Source: Delphinus delphis (taxonomy: Eukaryota > Chordata > Mammalia > Artiodactyla > Delphinidae). From it: a stretch of DNA of 64,000 bases. Positions within the stretch are counted from its first letter, which is position 1. The number at the start of each line of letters is the position of its first letter. The notes under the pieces are model-generated. The model did no database searches and was not told the DNA's origin. It saw nothing but the letters and a program-made list of their open reading frames with translations. A program made the position numbers and the translations under genes. Below are positions 14,218-26,504 of the stretch, piece after piece. Where the stretch lies: NCBI RefSeq assembly GCF_949987515.2, contig NC_082683.1, forward strand, positions 122,784,582 to 122,848,581, in the 5' to 3' direction.

Positions 14218-14430
14218 TTGTTGAGTGCCCCTATCATGGCAGGGCAGTATTATTAGTAGATATGAATATGAATGTGGATATAGACAAAGTTATAGATATC
14301 GATTCACACTTAGGCCTTCAGCAGCCCTTGGTAGCAAAATTCGTATTGCCCACATTTTGCAAATAGGAAAATACAACTTGCCTGGGGTTAGGAGTCAAAT
14401 CCAGGTCCTTCTGACGGTAAAATGACATGT
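14218..14430 (+). mobile_element. Degenerate MIR SINE
   Basis: A weaker match to the same MIR layout: TTGAGTGCCCC start, CACATTTTGCAAATAGG core, then GGAGTCAAATCCAGGTCC and TTCTGACGG. Confidence 0.6.
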
Positions 14431-17270
14431 TACATAAGGCTTAGATAGGTACCTAAGGCAAGACCAGACTGAGCCTTAGAAATTACAATTTTACCTCTGT
14501 CACAACTCCGGATCAGTGGGCAAGCAAAACACCAGCTCCCTTTTTGATGTTCAGAGAGGCCTCTCATTTCCCATGAAGCACTCCTTGTGGTCAGAGGGAT
14601 GCACAGAGCAGCTCAGGGTCTCCTGACCTTCGATAGCTTGGCTAAAACAGAAGCCAACCAGAGATTAGCATTTAGTCACAGATTGTTTAATTCAAGATGA
14701 TGACATAAGAAAGAGTCTAATAACTATATAAACAAACTAGATTCTTGCATTAATCCACTTTACAGAAGAAAAAAAACAACCCAGAGCTTCTGATGATCGG
14801 AAACATTTGGCTTAATGGACTAGTTGTCGCCTTTGCCTAAGAGCTGCTGGTAATATTGACTAGAATTGTCTGGCAAATAGAGAATCTGAATACATTACGT
14901 CTAACTACACCATAATGTCACCACCTAGTGATTAAATATAAACTGACTTTCCATATTAATGTTATGAGGGAATAAGATAACACGCCCCTGATGTCCATCT
15001 CACCAAAACATTTTTTAGAAATTGAGATGAAATCAGTCTTTTCTCTGTGATGATCAGAAAATACCCCAGGATTTGTAGATGCTAAACTGTAAGCTCCACA
15101 AAGGAGGAGTATATCTATGAGCCTATAACAAATATTTGTTGAGCCTTCTTTTTCTTCTCTGAACTTGCTCTTTTCTGAATCACCTTTAAAAGAAGTAGCT
15201 TCTCATATATGTAAAGTAATAATAGGAAAATATCTCCTGAGTGCATCTTCAGGGATCCTTGAGCTACCAGATAAAAACTGATGTGGCTAATGATTTTATC
15301 ATAAAGAGGTTATCAACCCCTTAGCTAATTATATGGAGGAAGTGAGATGCTCTCAGCACTGTACTAAAAGATTTAAGGGAAATGTAATTCCTGGCTCCTA
15401 TTCTCAAGCTTACTGGGAAGAAAAATAAACCTAACCCAAAGCATAACAAAAACTCTACACAACTAAGGAGAAAATTGTGAGTGGTCTAGACAATAGATAT
15501 CACAGAAAGACTAAAGAAGAGATCGTGATGGGCAGGATTGGTCAAAGAAGGCTTCAAGAATGTGACAGATGGTATTTTACTCCCAACTCTCTGCTCCCTC
15601 TCTTGTAAGAGCATTATACAGCCCCTCCCTTGCCCGTCTCTTCATGGGTAAAATATATTTCCACACCCCCTTGTCATACTTGGCCAGGTGACAATGGGGT
15701 GTATGTGCATACAACATGACTGACCAGAAATTCTAAATGCACATGCAGGGCTCTTTTGGTCTCTTGTGTTCCTGCCTTCTGCCATGAGAACAGTGTGTCC
15801 TAGATAAGCTGCAGAAGCTGTCCTTAATGAGCTGACTTACCAAATCCACTGAGTCATAAGATTAACAGAGAACAGAAGCAAATCATTAGACAATGGAAAT
15901 AAAATATTTGGGATCCAGCCTGAGCAGGTCAGGAGAGCAAAACTAAGTTGCATGAACAGATGGTCTAAAACCTGATGTCATCTATTCTGATACATGGACA
16001 TCTTTCCTTCAATTTATTTCTGGGGTGAGCAGGGCCTACAACCAGCTGATGAAGGAAGAAAATCTCAGGGCTTGTACATAGATGGATTACCTCCACACGT
16101 GGGTGAAAGCTGAAACTGAATGATCTGGAAGGCAGCAATGAAGCGAAATCCTCCCAGTGAGCAGAACTGTGAGCAGTGTGCTTGCTTATTTATCTTGAAT
16201 GGAGGAAGAAATGGGTTATACTTGGATGCCTGTGTAGTGACAATGGATTCACTGGTTGACCAGGGTCCTAGAAGAAGCAAAATTGGAAGACTGGAGACAC
16301 ATGGGGGCATGTGGATGGACCTGTTGGCGTGAGCACAAGCGTGTAAATCTATGCTTCTCACACTGATGCCCAGGAAAGAGGAGTCCCTCAATAACCTGGC
16401 AGAGGTCCTCTCTCCTTGGTCAGGCTCTTTTCTCAGCCACTCCTGGGCTTGTGCAATGGATCCATAATGGCCATGGTATCAGGCCTTTTATGAAGAGGCC
16501 CCCAAACATGGGCTCCTTCTCACTAAGGGTCCTGCCACTGATGAAAATTTGATATTCCAGTAGCAGAGCCTAACACTGAGCTTGAAGGGGCCAGCCAGCC
16601 ACTTGGTGGCAAGTTGATTGCATCAGACCTCTTTCACCATAGAAGGAGCATCAATTCATCCTTACTGAATTGAAACCTATTCTGGATGGGATTGGCTTTC
16701 CTTGTCCACAGTACCTCTCACAGGCCTACAGGGTACCTGATGCACAAACATGGGGTCCTGCACAGTGTCACTGCAAGCCAAGGCAACCACTAACCAGCTG
16801 TAAGACCTCTGACAAGTTACTCTCTCTCTGAGCCTCAATTGCCTCATCTATAAAATGAGGAATTTAATAATAATTGTATTGGTTATAATGCATATAAAGA
16901 CATTAACATATAAGTCCAGAGTGACTTTTAGTTCTGTGTCCTATCCTCATGTTTTATTTGGCCTCCTTACCATGAGCTGTTAGGGAAGGATAGTAGTAGA
17001 GGGCAGGGCTTGAAACCCAATAATTGTTATTTTGGGGTGTTATGCTCAGATCAGGTGTGACTTCCATGAAGACTAAGACCAACCCAGCTTCACCTGCTGA
17101 CTGATGTCTGGCATTCCACCATCAAGGGCTCGCTTCCTTCAGCTTGAGGCTAATGTGGGAGAGATCCACTTTGCTGAAAATGTTTGTTTTAATTGTTCAT
17201 CCCCAAAGGAAAGTTACTGTTGTATATAAGATTAAGTAATAACATAAAATAGCTTTCAAAGCTGTAACCT
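14431..17270. other. Intergenic sequence with repeat scraps
   Basis: No gene recognised. At about 15560-15920 the text resembles an old LTR-like repeat seen also at 34790 (a TTGTGTTCCTGCC...CCATGAGAACA segment). At 16795-16870 there is a - strand MIR piece (GAGCCTCAATTGCCTCATCT). The rest is unassigned. Confidence 0.4.
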
Positions 17271-17274
17271 TTGA

Positions 17275-18215
17275 TCAGAGAGGAAATAAATAAAACAGAG
17301 ACAAAAAATAGAAAAGATAAATGAAACAAAGAGCTGGGTTTTTTTTTTTGGAAAAAAGTGAGAGGACCTAAATAAACAAAATAAGAAATGAAAGAGGAGA
17401 AATTACAACCAAGACCACAGAGATTTTAAAAAAATCAAAAGAAAATACTACAGTTATATACCAACAAATTGGACAGCCTAGAAGAAAGGGACAAATTTCT
17501 AGAAACATACAACTTGCCAAGACTGAATCAGGAAGAAATAGACAATCAGAGCAGACTGATCATTAACAGTGAAATTGAATTAGTCATCAAAAAAAAACTC
17601 CCAGCAAACAAAGTCCAGGACTGGACTGCTTCACAGGGAATTCTACCAAACATATAAAGAAGAGATAATACCTATTCTTCTCAAACTATTCCACAAAATT
17701 GAAGAGGAGGGAACACTCCTAAATTCATTCTACAAGACCACAATTACCTTGATACCAAAACAAGACAAAGACACTACAAAAAAAGAAAGTTACAGGTCAA
17801 TATCTCTGATGAATGTAGATGCAAAAATCTTCAACAAAAATATTAGCAAAACAAATTCAACAACGTATGAAAAGGATCAAACACCATGATCAAGTGGGAT
17901 TTATTCCAGGGATGAAAGTAAGTTTCAGTACCCCCAAATAAATCAATGTGATACACCACATTAACAAAAGGAAAGATAAAAATCACAGGATCATCTCAAC
18001 AGAAAAAGCATTTGACAAAAGTGAAAGTTGTAACATTTTAATACAGGAAATCAACACATTCTGCTTAGTTTTCTCACTGAGGAGAGAAAAGATGAGGGAA
18101 ACCTCTGAGAATAGTCAGTCAAAGGAGCTATGAAAAGCCGCTTCATTGTACACTTAAAATGGGTGAATTTTATGGTATATAAATGATATCTCAATAAAGC
18201 TGCTTTTCAAAAAAT
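17275..18215 (+). mobile_element. Older LINE-1 remnant, internally deleted
   Basis: From 17275 to about 18020 the + strand is decayed LINE-1 ORF2 upstream of the reverse-transcriptase core, with small readable pieces at 17469-17657 and 17948-18133. A gap in recognisable L1 follows. Then 18133-18215 reads like an L1 3' terminus (CACTTAAAATGGGTGAATTT, then TCTCAATAAAGCTG). I interpret this as one copy with a large internal deletion, but two independent fragments are possible. Confidence 0.75.
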
Positions 18216-18397
18216 CTATCCAGAAAGCCTTGGAGTGGAGGGCAGGGAGAAAGGAGCTATGAAGACAATGGTAGATCTTAAGAAATATCTCTAGATTACC
18301 ATTAACCTAACAATTTTAATGGAATTAAATTACATAATTTACTCTTTTTTTCAATTTTGAACTACTGAATAATAGTCATATTTTTTTCCTTTCCTAG

Positions 18398-18536
18398 CAA
18401 ACCTATTCACATTGGACAACTCCAAAACCCTTTTGTCATAAATATCCAGTACCTGCTTGAGTTGTCTCCTGATGATGTGCTGGAGCTGGCTAGTACCAGC
18501 TCACAAGAGGCAATTGGTAAATTTTCAGGAATTTTG
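18398..18536 (+). other. Unidentified exon-like segment
   Basis: An AG acceptor preceded by a T-rich tract (18396-18397) is followed by 139 bases open in one frame: one leftover base plus 46 codons. It ends at a consensus donor, GTAAGC, at 18537. The translation includes HIGQLQNPFVINIQYLLEL and SPDDVLELASTSSQEA, which reads like ordinary globular protein. I do not recognise the family. It lies between two L1 fragments, with no other exon in reach that I can link to it. It could be an orphan exon of a lost or diverged gene, or chance. Confidence 0.3.
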
Positions 18537-18694
18537 GTAAGCAGTTGTTAAACACAGGCATTAAAAATTAAACTATCATGTAAACTTGAAATTAAATAAA
18601 GTATATTAAAAACAAAAATGATAAATACTCCAAACTCACCCCGTCCTAATTATTTTACTACTTTTATTTTCTATGCTCTTAAGATTATTATTTT

Positions 18695-18803
18695 GTGTTT
18701 TTTTTGGCTGCATGTGGGATCTTAGTTCCCCATCCAGGGATCGAACCCATGACCCCTGCAGTGAAAGTGCAGAATCTTAACCACTGAACTGCCAGGAAAG
18801 TCC
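18695..18803 (-). mobile_element. tRNA-derived cetartiodactyl SINE fragment, antisense
   Basis: The - strand starts with an AGGACTTTCCTGGCAGTTCA-like head and includes a GGGTTCGATCCCTGG B-box-like element, as in cetartiodactyl tRNA-Glu-derived SINEs. Only the head and tRNA-related part are present. The T-run on the + strand at about 18697 is its A tail. Confidence 0.8.
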
Positions 18804-18819
18804 TATATTTCTATTAGAC

Positions 18820-18835
18820 AGAAGAAAGCAGTCCT
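18820..18835. repeat. Target-site duplication, left copy (L1 at 18836)
   Basis: The 16 bases AGAAGAAAGCAGTCCT are repeated exactly at 20977-20992. They abut the 5'-truncated L1 at 18836. Confidence 0.75.
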
Positions 18836-20826
18836 CAGATCAGGAACAAGACAAGGATGTCCACTCTCACCACTATTATTCAACATAGTTTTGGAAGTCC
18901 TAGCCATGGCAATCAGAGAAGAAAAGGAAATAAAAGGAATACAAATTGGAAAGAAGTAAAACTGTCACTGTTTGCAGATGACATGATACTATACATAGAG
19001 AATCCTAAAGATGCCACCAGAAAACTACTAGAGCTAATCAATGAATTTGGTAAAGTTGCAGGATACAAAATTAATACACAGAAATCTCTTGCATTCCTAT
19101 ACACTAATGATGAAAAATCTGAAAGAGAAATTAAGGAAACACTCCCATTTACCACTGCAACAGAAAGAATAAAATATCTAGGAATAAACCTACCTAGGGA
19201 GACAAAAGACCTGTATGCAGAAAACTATAAGACACTGATGAAAGAAATTAAAGATGATACCAACAGATGCAGAGATATACCATGTTCTTGGATTGGAAGA
19301 ATCAACACTGTGAAAATGACTCTACTACCCAAAGCAATCTACAGATTCAATGCAATCCCTACCAAATTACCAATGGCATTTTTTACAGAACTAGAACAAA
19401 AAATCTTAACATTTGTATGGAGACACAAAAGACCCCAAGTAGACAAAGCAGTCTTGAAGGAAATAAACAGAGCTGGAGGAATCAGGCTCCCTGACTTCAG
19501 ACTATACTCCAAAGCTACAGTAATCAAGACAATATGGTACTGGCACAAAAACAGAAACATAGATCAATGGAACAAGATAGAAAGCCCAGAGATAAACCCA
19601 CGCACCTATGGTCAACTAATCTATGACAAAGGAGGCAAGGATATACAATGGAGAAAAGACAGTCTCTTCAATAAGTGGTGCTGGGAAAACTGGACAGCTA
19701 CATGTAAAAGAATGAAATTAGAACACTCCTTAACACCATACACAAAAATAAACTCAAAAGGAATTCGAGACCTAAATGTAAGACCAGACACTATATAACT
19801 CTCAGAGGAAAACATAGGCAGAACAATCTTTGACGTAAATCACAGCAAGATCTTTTTTGATCCACCTCCTAGAGTAATGGAAATAAAAAACAAAAATAAA
19901 CAAATGGGACCTAATGAAACTTCAAAACTTTTGCACAGCAAAGGAAACCATAAACAAGATGAAAAGACAACCCTCAGAATGGGAGAAAATATTTTCAAAT
20001 GAATCAATGGACAAAGGATTAATCTGCAAAATATATAAACAGCTCATGCAGCTCAATATTAAAAAACAAACAACCCAATCCAAAAATGGACAGAAGACCT
20101 AAATAGACACTTCTCCAAAGAAGACATACAGATGGCCAAGAAGCACATGAAAGAATGCTCAACATCATTAATCATTAGAGAAATGCAAATCAAAACTACA
20201 ATGAGATATCACCTCACACCAGTCAGAATGGGCATCATCAGAAAATCTACAAACAACAAATGCTGGAGAGGGTGTGGAGAAAAGGGAACCCTCTTGCACA
20301 GTTGGTGGGAATGTAAATAGATACAGCCACTATGGAGAACAGTATGGAGGTTCCTTAAAAAACTAAAAATAGAATTACTATATGATCCAGCAATCCCACT
20401 ACTGGGCATATACCCAGAGAAAACCATAATTCAAAAAGACACATGCACCCCAATGTTTATTGCAGCACTGTTTACAATAGCCAGGTCATGGAAGCAATCT
20501 AAATGCCCATTGACAGAAGAATGGATAAAGATGTGGTACATATATAAAATGGAATATTACTCAGCCATACAAAGGAACGAAATTAGGTCATTTGTAGAGA
20601 CGTGGATGAATCTAGAGACTGTGATACAGAGTGAAGTAAGTCAGAAAGAGAAAAACAAATATCGTATATTAACGCATAGATGTGGAACCTAGAAAAATGG
20701 TAGACATGAACTGGTTTGCAGGGCAGAAATTGAGACACAGATATAGAGAACAAATGTATGGACACCAAGGGGGGAAAGCCGTGGGGGATGGGGGGTGATG
20801 AATTGGGCAAAAAAAAAAAAAAAAAA
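18836..20826 (+). mobile_element. 5'-truncated LINE-1 with ORF2 reverse-transcriptase to C-terminus
   Basis: The longest readable piece of L1 in the window. The frame at 18857-19798 encodes 313 residues of ORF2 with the [12 protein letters not shown] catalytic motif at its residues 40-51. ORF2 continues in broken pieces at 19914-20102, 20132-20320 and 20453-20692. The 3'UTR is cut short by an 18-A tract at 20809-20826, well before the 3' end seen in the copy at 32614. Frame breaks (for example a stop just after 19795) and the missing 5' half make it inactive. Flanking 16-base duplications enclose this copy together with a further 150 bases. Confidence 0.9.
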
Positions 20827-20976
20827 GAATGAGGTAATTTTGGTAACACAAACATTTGAAGCATGGGTTTGAAGATCAGGTGATCAGCAAAACATCATAA
20901 AATTGATGTTGTTTGTCATCAACATCAGGGCATTTTTTAATTTAATTAATTAGTTTATTTATTTAAAAAAAGAAGA
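20827..20976 (+). other. Candidate 3'-transduced flank of the L1
   Basis: About 150 non-L1 bases lie between the L1 A-tract and the second copy of the target duplication, ending in an A-rich run (20964-20971 and on). That order (L1, poly A, unique sequence, A-rich tail, duplication) is the signature of a 3' transduction. The end part (TTTAATTAATTAG...) also resembles the tail of an antisense CHR-2 SINE, so a later insertion is a possible alternative. Confidence 0.5.
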
Positions 20977-20992
20977 AGAAGAAAGCAGTCCT
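20977..20992. repeat. Target-site duplication, right copy
   Basis: Exact 16-base match to 18820-18835. It is preceded by an A/GAA-rich stretch. Confidence 0.75.
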
Positions 20993-21059
20993 GTGAAAGG
21001 GTCAAAAGAGTCCCAAGAGAAATTGGAAGAAGGGAGAAGCTGTCTGCCACTGTTAGCTC

Positions 21060-21374
21060 CTCAGCTAGAGGTCCAGAGATACTGAACTCCAGTTCCAGAC
21101 CACTGCGATAAAGCTACGCACACGAATTTTTGGGTTTCTCAGTGAATATTAAAGTTATGCTTTTACTATACTGTAGTCTATTAAGTGTGCAATAACATTA
21201 TGTCTAAAAAGAACAATGTTCATACCTTAGTTAAAAGTGCTTTACTGCTAAAAAAAATGCTAACCATCATCTAACAATGCAGGGTTGCCACAAACCTTGA
21301 ATTTATAAAATAAAAAAAAAATACTCAGCATCTGCACGGTGCAATAAACAAGTGTGCCTATAGTATTGCATCAT
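21060..21374 (-). mobile_element. Tigger1-like (pogo-family) DNA transposon, internally deleted
   Basis: The left part reads like one Tigger1 end (TTCCAGACCACTGCGATAAA, then CACACGAATTTTTGGGTTT and ATACTGTAGTCTATTAAGTG). The right part reads like the other end (GGGTTGCCACAAACCTTGAA, GTGCAATAAA, TGTGCCTATAGTA). The transposase middle is missing, as in the common non-autonomous Tigger derivatives. The strand is assigned from the usual transposase direction and is tentative. Confidence 0.75.
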
Positions 21375-22660
21375 CATTGCTGTTATTGCTAATGGGGAAC
21401 ATATAGCCCCAGAGTCTGTATCCCATAGGTTAAACACTGGGTGTTAACAGTTGGCACCCTTCTAAGAGTTCACCTTAAAAATTCTTGCACACCATGACCC
21501 AAGAAAGCCCAGTCACAAAAGGCTCAGAACACCCAGAAGACATGTCTCTATTCTGCAGTTTTGGCCTTATTTTTAATTTCCCTTTCCAAAGATAGAACGT
21601 TAGCCCTTTCCAAAGATAGAACGTTAGCCCATAAGAATCTGCTGGACTCCTCCATTGGGGATAGCAATTGTTTATCCATCAGCTGTTCTCTTCTCTATGC
21701 TGAGAGAGATCGAGCTCCAGTATAATCTACCCAACTTCCACTTGTTTCTTTTACTAATCTAGTCATTCTAATGGATATAATAATGGATCACAGATTTGTG
21801 ATACCATTGCTTAGCTATTTTTATTAGTTAACAATAAGTTTCTTTAAGTTTTCACCATATTGTAAATGTTCTGAAGTTTCCTTGAATTATAAATGTAATT
21901 ATTGTACCAAACGGCCTCTTTCTCTAGGCTTCTCTTGAAACATTCTTTTGGTCTCTTCTGTATAACTTTCCCCTTTGGGGCCACTGGCCTTTGATCCCCT
22001 TTGTAAATCCCCAGGCTTTGGAGGATAGACTGAGGTATATTCATTAACTTCTTCCCTTGTTTCTACCTATTTAACTGAACACTCAAGTTCGTATCCAACT
22101 CCACCTGTTCCAGGAAGCCTCCCCTAATCACCCAGCTCTGCCTTAAGCTATTCTTGGGAAGCAAGTGATAGTTTTTTGATCTTCGGTTGGTTTTGTTTGA
22201 GCTCGTATCCCAGAAATGGAGACTTTTCCTCTTTTGTAGCAGAGCTGCCTTTACTATTGGTGGCTATGGAATTGAGTAGGCAACTACTCTTAAGGACAGA
22301 TTCATTAATTTCCATAATTGATATGTGTCTAAAAAGATAAGACAAGCAAAATTCCAGAATAGATATATAAAATAGTTAATGATATAAAAATGTTATAGAT
22401 TGAATACAGCTTTCCATTAAGGCAGTCTATCATTAAGAAATTTTAATGCCCACATGTCTATATCTTCCCTACTTTCCCTTTTTATTTTTCCACTGAATGT
22501 CCATTGTGCGAGGCAGTTGGCAACATTGGCTATTTACTTTTCAAAGAAGGAGAAAGTGAGGCTAGAGAAGTGGGGGTAATTTCCCAAAGTGAAAAAACTG
22601 ATAAATAACAGAGTTAGGATTAGACTCTTGGTGTGTCTGATTCCAAAGCCAAGGTTCTTT
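21375..22660. other. No recognised gene; local short duplication
   Basis: No gene or major repeat recognised. A roughly 23-base unit containing CCCTTTCCAAAGATAGAACG is duplicated in tandem at about 21580-21630. Confidence 0.45.
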
Positions 22661-22664
22661 GTAA

Positions 22665-22721
22665 TATGAATAATATATATATATGTGTATATATATGTAT
22701 ATATATATTTTTTTTTTTTTA
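22665..22721. repeat. (TA)n/(TATG)n microsatellite with T-run
   Basis: Alternating TA and TATG units followed by a T homopolymer. Confidence 0.9.
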
Positions 22722-23269
22722 CAAATAAGATTATTTCTTCTAATAATTCCACCTGAATTTCCAAGATCTTCACATATTTTTTCTAGTGATACTAAAAATA
22801 AGTAGGGAATATGAATTCTTTCAGACCTTGTTTCCTAGCTTATTATTTGAATTTTGGAATTTTACCACAGTATCTCTTTCTGGGGGTAATTTAGGGACTG
22901 TGACCCTTCACTGGGACCCCGAGCTTTTGTGCAGAGCCTGCCCTACCCGTAATGGACAGCAGAGGGAGCTGTTAGCCCTCCCTCACTGAAAGACTGGTGG
23001 CTGCAAGTTGCATGCTGCCCTTCCTTCCAGTTTCAAAAGCACATACCTCAAAAAGAATATTGAAGGAGACAGGGAGGGAGAAGGAGGTGGAAGAGAATAC
23101 TTGGACACTCCAGAGAGAAAAGTGCTGTGATCACTGGGGCTTGGTGTGGGGAGCAGGGAAGCAGCATGTGTGAAAACAACAGTGTCTGCAAAAGCGGCAG
23201 TGGGATGTGCAGTGGGGATGGCTCCAGACAGGATGCCTATTTTAGTCACATCTGCCTCTTACTCCCGAA

Positions 23270-23720
23270 GTTATTGTGGAAAAAGATGCTAAATCTACCT
23301 GAACCTCCGTTTTCTCATCTGTAAGACAGCAATAATATCTGCCCTGCCAATTTCATAGAATTGTAAGGATAAAATAAGATATTTAGTGGGTACAAAGGGC
23401 ATGCAAAACCGGTAATGAAGGTAATATCTGGCATACACTGAGTGCTTATCCTGTGCCACATAAGAGCTTTACATGTATGAAAACACCTAAGATAATAATA
23501 CGAGGTCCAGAGACACGGAGGATTTATGGACCGTCTGCTCTGCCAAGTCACCCAGATGAAAGCAGTGCTGTACCATTTTTAGTAAAAGAAAGAAGTAAAA
23601 ATTACTGGCTTTGGAGATGGTCCTGCCGTTAACTGCACGGATCTGTTACTTCATATTTCTAAGTCTTACTTGCCTTTCAGTAAAATGGGAGTAACAATAC
23701 CTACTGTGATTCACAGATTA
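23270..23720. mobile_element. Cluster of MIR fragments
   Basis: A - strand MIR piece runs at about 23270-23430 (CCGTTTTCTCATCTGTAAGA). A + strand piece follows at about 23435-23560 (GAGTGCTTATCCTGTGCCA, then AAGAGCTTTACATG). Another - strand piece is at about 23600-23720 (CAGTAAAATGGGAGTAACAA). Boundaries are approximate. Confidence 0.65.
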
Positions 23721-25045
23721 GGAGAGGGAAACTAATTCCTTCCTCATTTTTCCATATCTTCTTTTGGCTCCCAGTAGTTTCTTACACACTTTTGATAGCA
23801 CTGAGAACACAACTCCAGTCTCTGGAGTGCAGCCTCAGGCACTACAACCTCATCCTAGGGGGGACCATGGCCAGCCACTGATCCACAATTCCTTGTGGGG
23901 TCTAACAGCATTAATTCCTCAGCATGTCCATTTCCCTGCTTACATGAATCCCCAAGCATTGCACACACTCCAAACAAAAAACTTCTTAACCAGGAAACTG
24001 TTTTAAAAGAAAAACTAATGATTAGATTCAAAAAGTCTATATCCTTATACGGAGCATCATTCACAATTGTCTGCAAGTCTTGATTCCAAATAAGCTGCCT
24101 TACTGTTGATCCACTCTCATCTCCCAACTTGTCGTATTGGATGTTCGGATTTGGGGATTGAAAAATGAGGTCGCGCTATTATTTTTATCATTGGAAATCC
24201 CTCCCTCTGAAAAATTCTAAATTAATAAGTAGAAATCACTTTAAGATTAATTCGGTCTATGTCACTGTTAAGAAAAAACTTGGAAATAAGGCAGAAGGAG
24301 AACTGTGTGCCCTTTCAGTGTCATACTGGAGCTTCGTCTCACAGACCTACTCAAAAAGTGTCTAATTCTCTAGCAGACTTACCTTTGTTTGACTTGCTAT
24401 TATTGATTGGGACCAAGATTCTTTGAGGTTAGAAGATAACTCGCAGATTTTCATCAGGTAGAACTGTAAATAATTTCTCTACTATGGAAAAGTGAACCAC
24501 AAAGCTGTGGTTTTATTGGCCAGAATGATACTAACCAGGTTTGCGTCTAACCTGGTAGTCGACATTCTAAAAGTCATGATGTGCCTAAAAGTTCTTCAAT
24601 TGCTCTTGACACCAACTTTACTACTGATTCCCTTGTTAATGCATTTAATAACTCTTTGATGTGTGTTCATTCCATATTTGTATAAAAATATAATTTTTAA
24701 TTATTACTAAGTTATTCTTTGACATCCTTCTCCCTTCCCTACTCTCTACCACTGCATCACTGAATGGTAAGATAAAATTCCTGATTGTGTATCAAGAGCC
24801 AGAAGTGGCTGCAAAATACAAATGGTCTTACTCTCTAACAACTGCCACAAAACAAAAACAAAACTACTCTATACTGAAATGAAATGTATTATCCTTAGGA
24901 CAAGCAATCTTCACAATCTAATAGATGTACAACAAGTAACTACTTTCTGAAGGTCAGCTTGTCCTGTTAGCTGAGGGTATATTCTTCAGATCTACATTCT
25001 AGTGTATATATTATGAGGCAGAGTTGCTTATGATGTCTTCGTCCA
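23721..25045. other. No recognised gene or repeat
   Basis: I recognise nothing in this stretch. Confidence 0.45.
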
Positions 25046-26410
25046 TTCGACATTAATTGATTGAGTGCCTACTACTTGCCAAGTACTCTTCTGGCTGCCA
25101 GCAATGCAGCAATTAACAAAATAGACCAAGCCCATGCACCTATGGAACTTACATTCCAGTGGGAAAGCAGATGATAAGTAAGTTAATATAAAGGAAGGAT
25201 GTCAGATAAATATAAAGAAGAAAATAAAGCAGACTACAAGAGATAGAAGATGTGGAATATGAGGAAGTAGCTGTTTTTTAAATGGTAGTCATGGGAGGTC
25301 TCATTTAGATGGTGACATTCAAATGGAGGCCTGAGGGAGTGAAAAAGAATTTTCCAGGGAAAAGGACAAGCAACTGCCAAGATTTTGAAGGAGGAATGCA
25401 TACAGTGTGTTTGAGGAATGGCAAAGAGACCAATGTGGAGTGAATAGGAGGTAAGTAGGAGATAAGATCAAAAATATGTCAGGAGCAAGGCTTTCCTGGT
25501 GGCACAGTGGTTAAGAATCTGCCTGCCAATGAAGGGGCCATGGGTTCAAGCCCTGGCCCGGGAAGATCCCACATGCCACGGAGTAACTAAGCCCGTGAGC
25601 CACAACTACTGAGCCTGTGTGCCACAACTACTGAAGCCCACGCGCCTAGAGCCCGTGCTCTGCAACAAGAGAAGCCACCGCAATGAGAAGCCCGTGCACC
25701 GCATCGAAGGGTAGTCCCTGCTCATCGCAACTAGAGAAAGCCCACGCGCAGCAACGCAGACCCAAGATAGCCAAAAATTAATTAAGTAAATTTAAAAAAT
25801 ATATGGCAGGAACATAAAGACCTTAAAAGACACAGTAATGACTTTGGATTTTACAACGGTGATTGGAGGAGTTTGAGCAGAGGGGAAGACTTGCCTTTTA
25901 AAAATTCTCTAGGTGCTGTGTTGAGAACAGACTGTAGAGGAGAAAAGTGGAAGCATGACGACCAGCTATGAGGTTATCAGCAATAACCTAGGTAACGGTT
26001 GCTGGTGGTTCACTTCAGGTGGAGGAGGAACGACTAGGGATATATTTTGAAGGTACAGCCTACAGGATTTCCAAATGAATTAAAAGAAAAACACAGGAAT
26101 CAAGAATAACTTGGCCAGAGAAACTGTTAGGATGGAACTGTTACTTGGTAAGATGGGAACAATAGAATAATAATTTGAGAGTAATATAGGATTTAAAGTT
26201 TGGACTGATTTAGTTTAAGATGCCTGTTAGACATACAAATAAGTATATTTGGTAGACAGCTGAGTGTGAGCTTGTAGTTATGTTCCAAGCTGGAACATAA
26301 ATGTGGGTCTCATCTCAAATGTGGGAATTTAAAGCCAGGGGACCAGACTGAATAAGGAAATGAGTATAGAAAGAGAAATCTAAGAAATGAACTCTGAGGC
26401 ATTCAAATGT
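25046..26410 (+). repeat. Long ancient interspersed repeat, family unnamed, split by a SINE
   Basis: The text follows a widespread mammalian repeat that I know by pattern but cannot name with confidence: a TTGAGTGCCTACTACTTGCC start, CATTCCAGTGGGAAAGCAGA, a TGACATTCAAATGGAGGCCTG block, GACTTTGGATTTTA, then GATGCCTGTTAGACATACA. Shorter related stretches occur at 46770-46850 and 48885-49330. A CHR-2 SINE interrupts it at 25489-25795. Confidence 0.6.
25489..25795 (+). mobile_element. CHR-2-type tRNA-derived SINE
   Basis: A long SINE with tRNA-like head (GTGGCACAGTGGTTAAGAAT), B-box region (GGGTTCAAGCCCTGG), repeated CCACAACTACTGA units and an AATTAATTAAG-type tail. It is flanked by an imperfect duplication (AAAATATGTCAGGAGCA at about 25470-25486; AAAATATATGGCAGGAACA at about 25795-25813). 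It splits the older repeat around it. Confidence 0.85.
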
Positions 26411-26504
26411 TCAAAAGTGTGGCAGGTAAGAACGACAAAGAAATATGAGAAGAAGCAGTTAGTGAAATAAGAGAAAAAACATCCTGGAAGAAGGGGTTTT
26501 AAAA

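Noticed and set aside
18857..19798. 313-residue open frame as a possible host gene
   Set aside because: It is LINE-1 ORF2 ([12 protein letters not shown] motif), lacks its N-terminal part and is followed by a stop.
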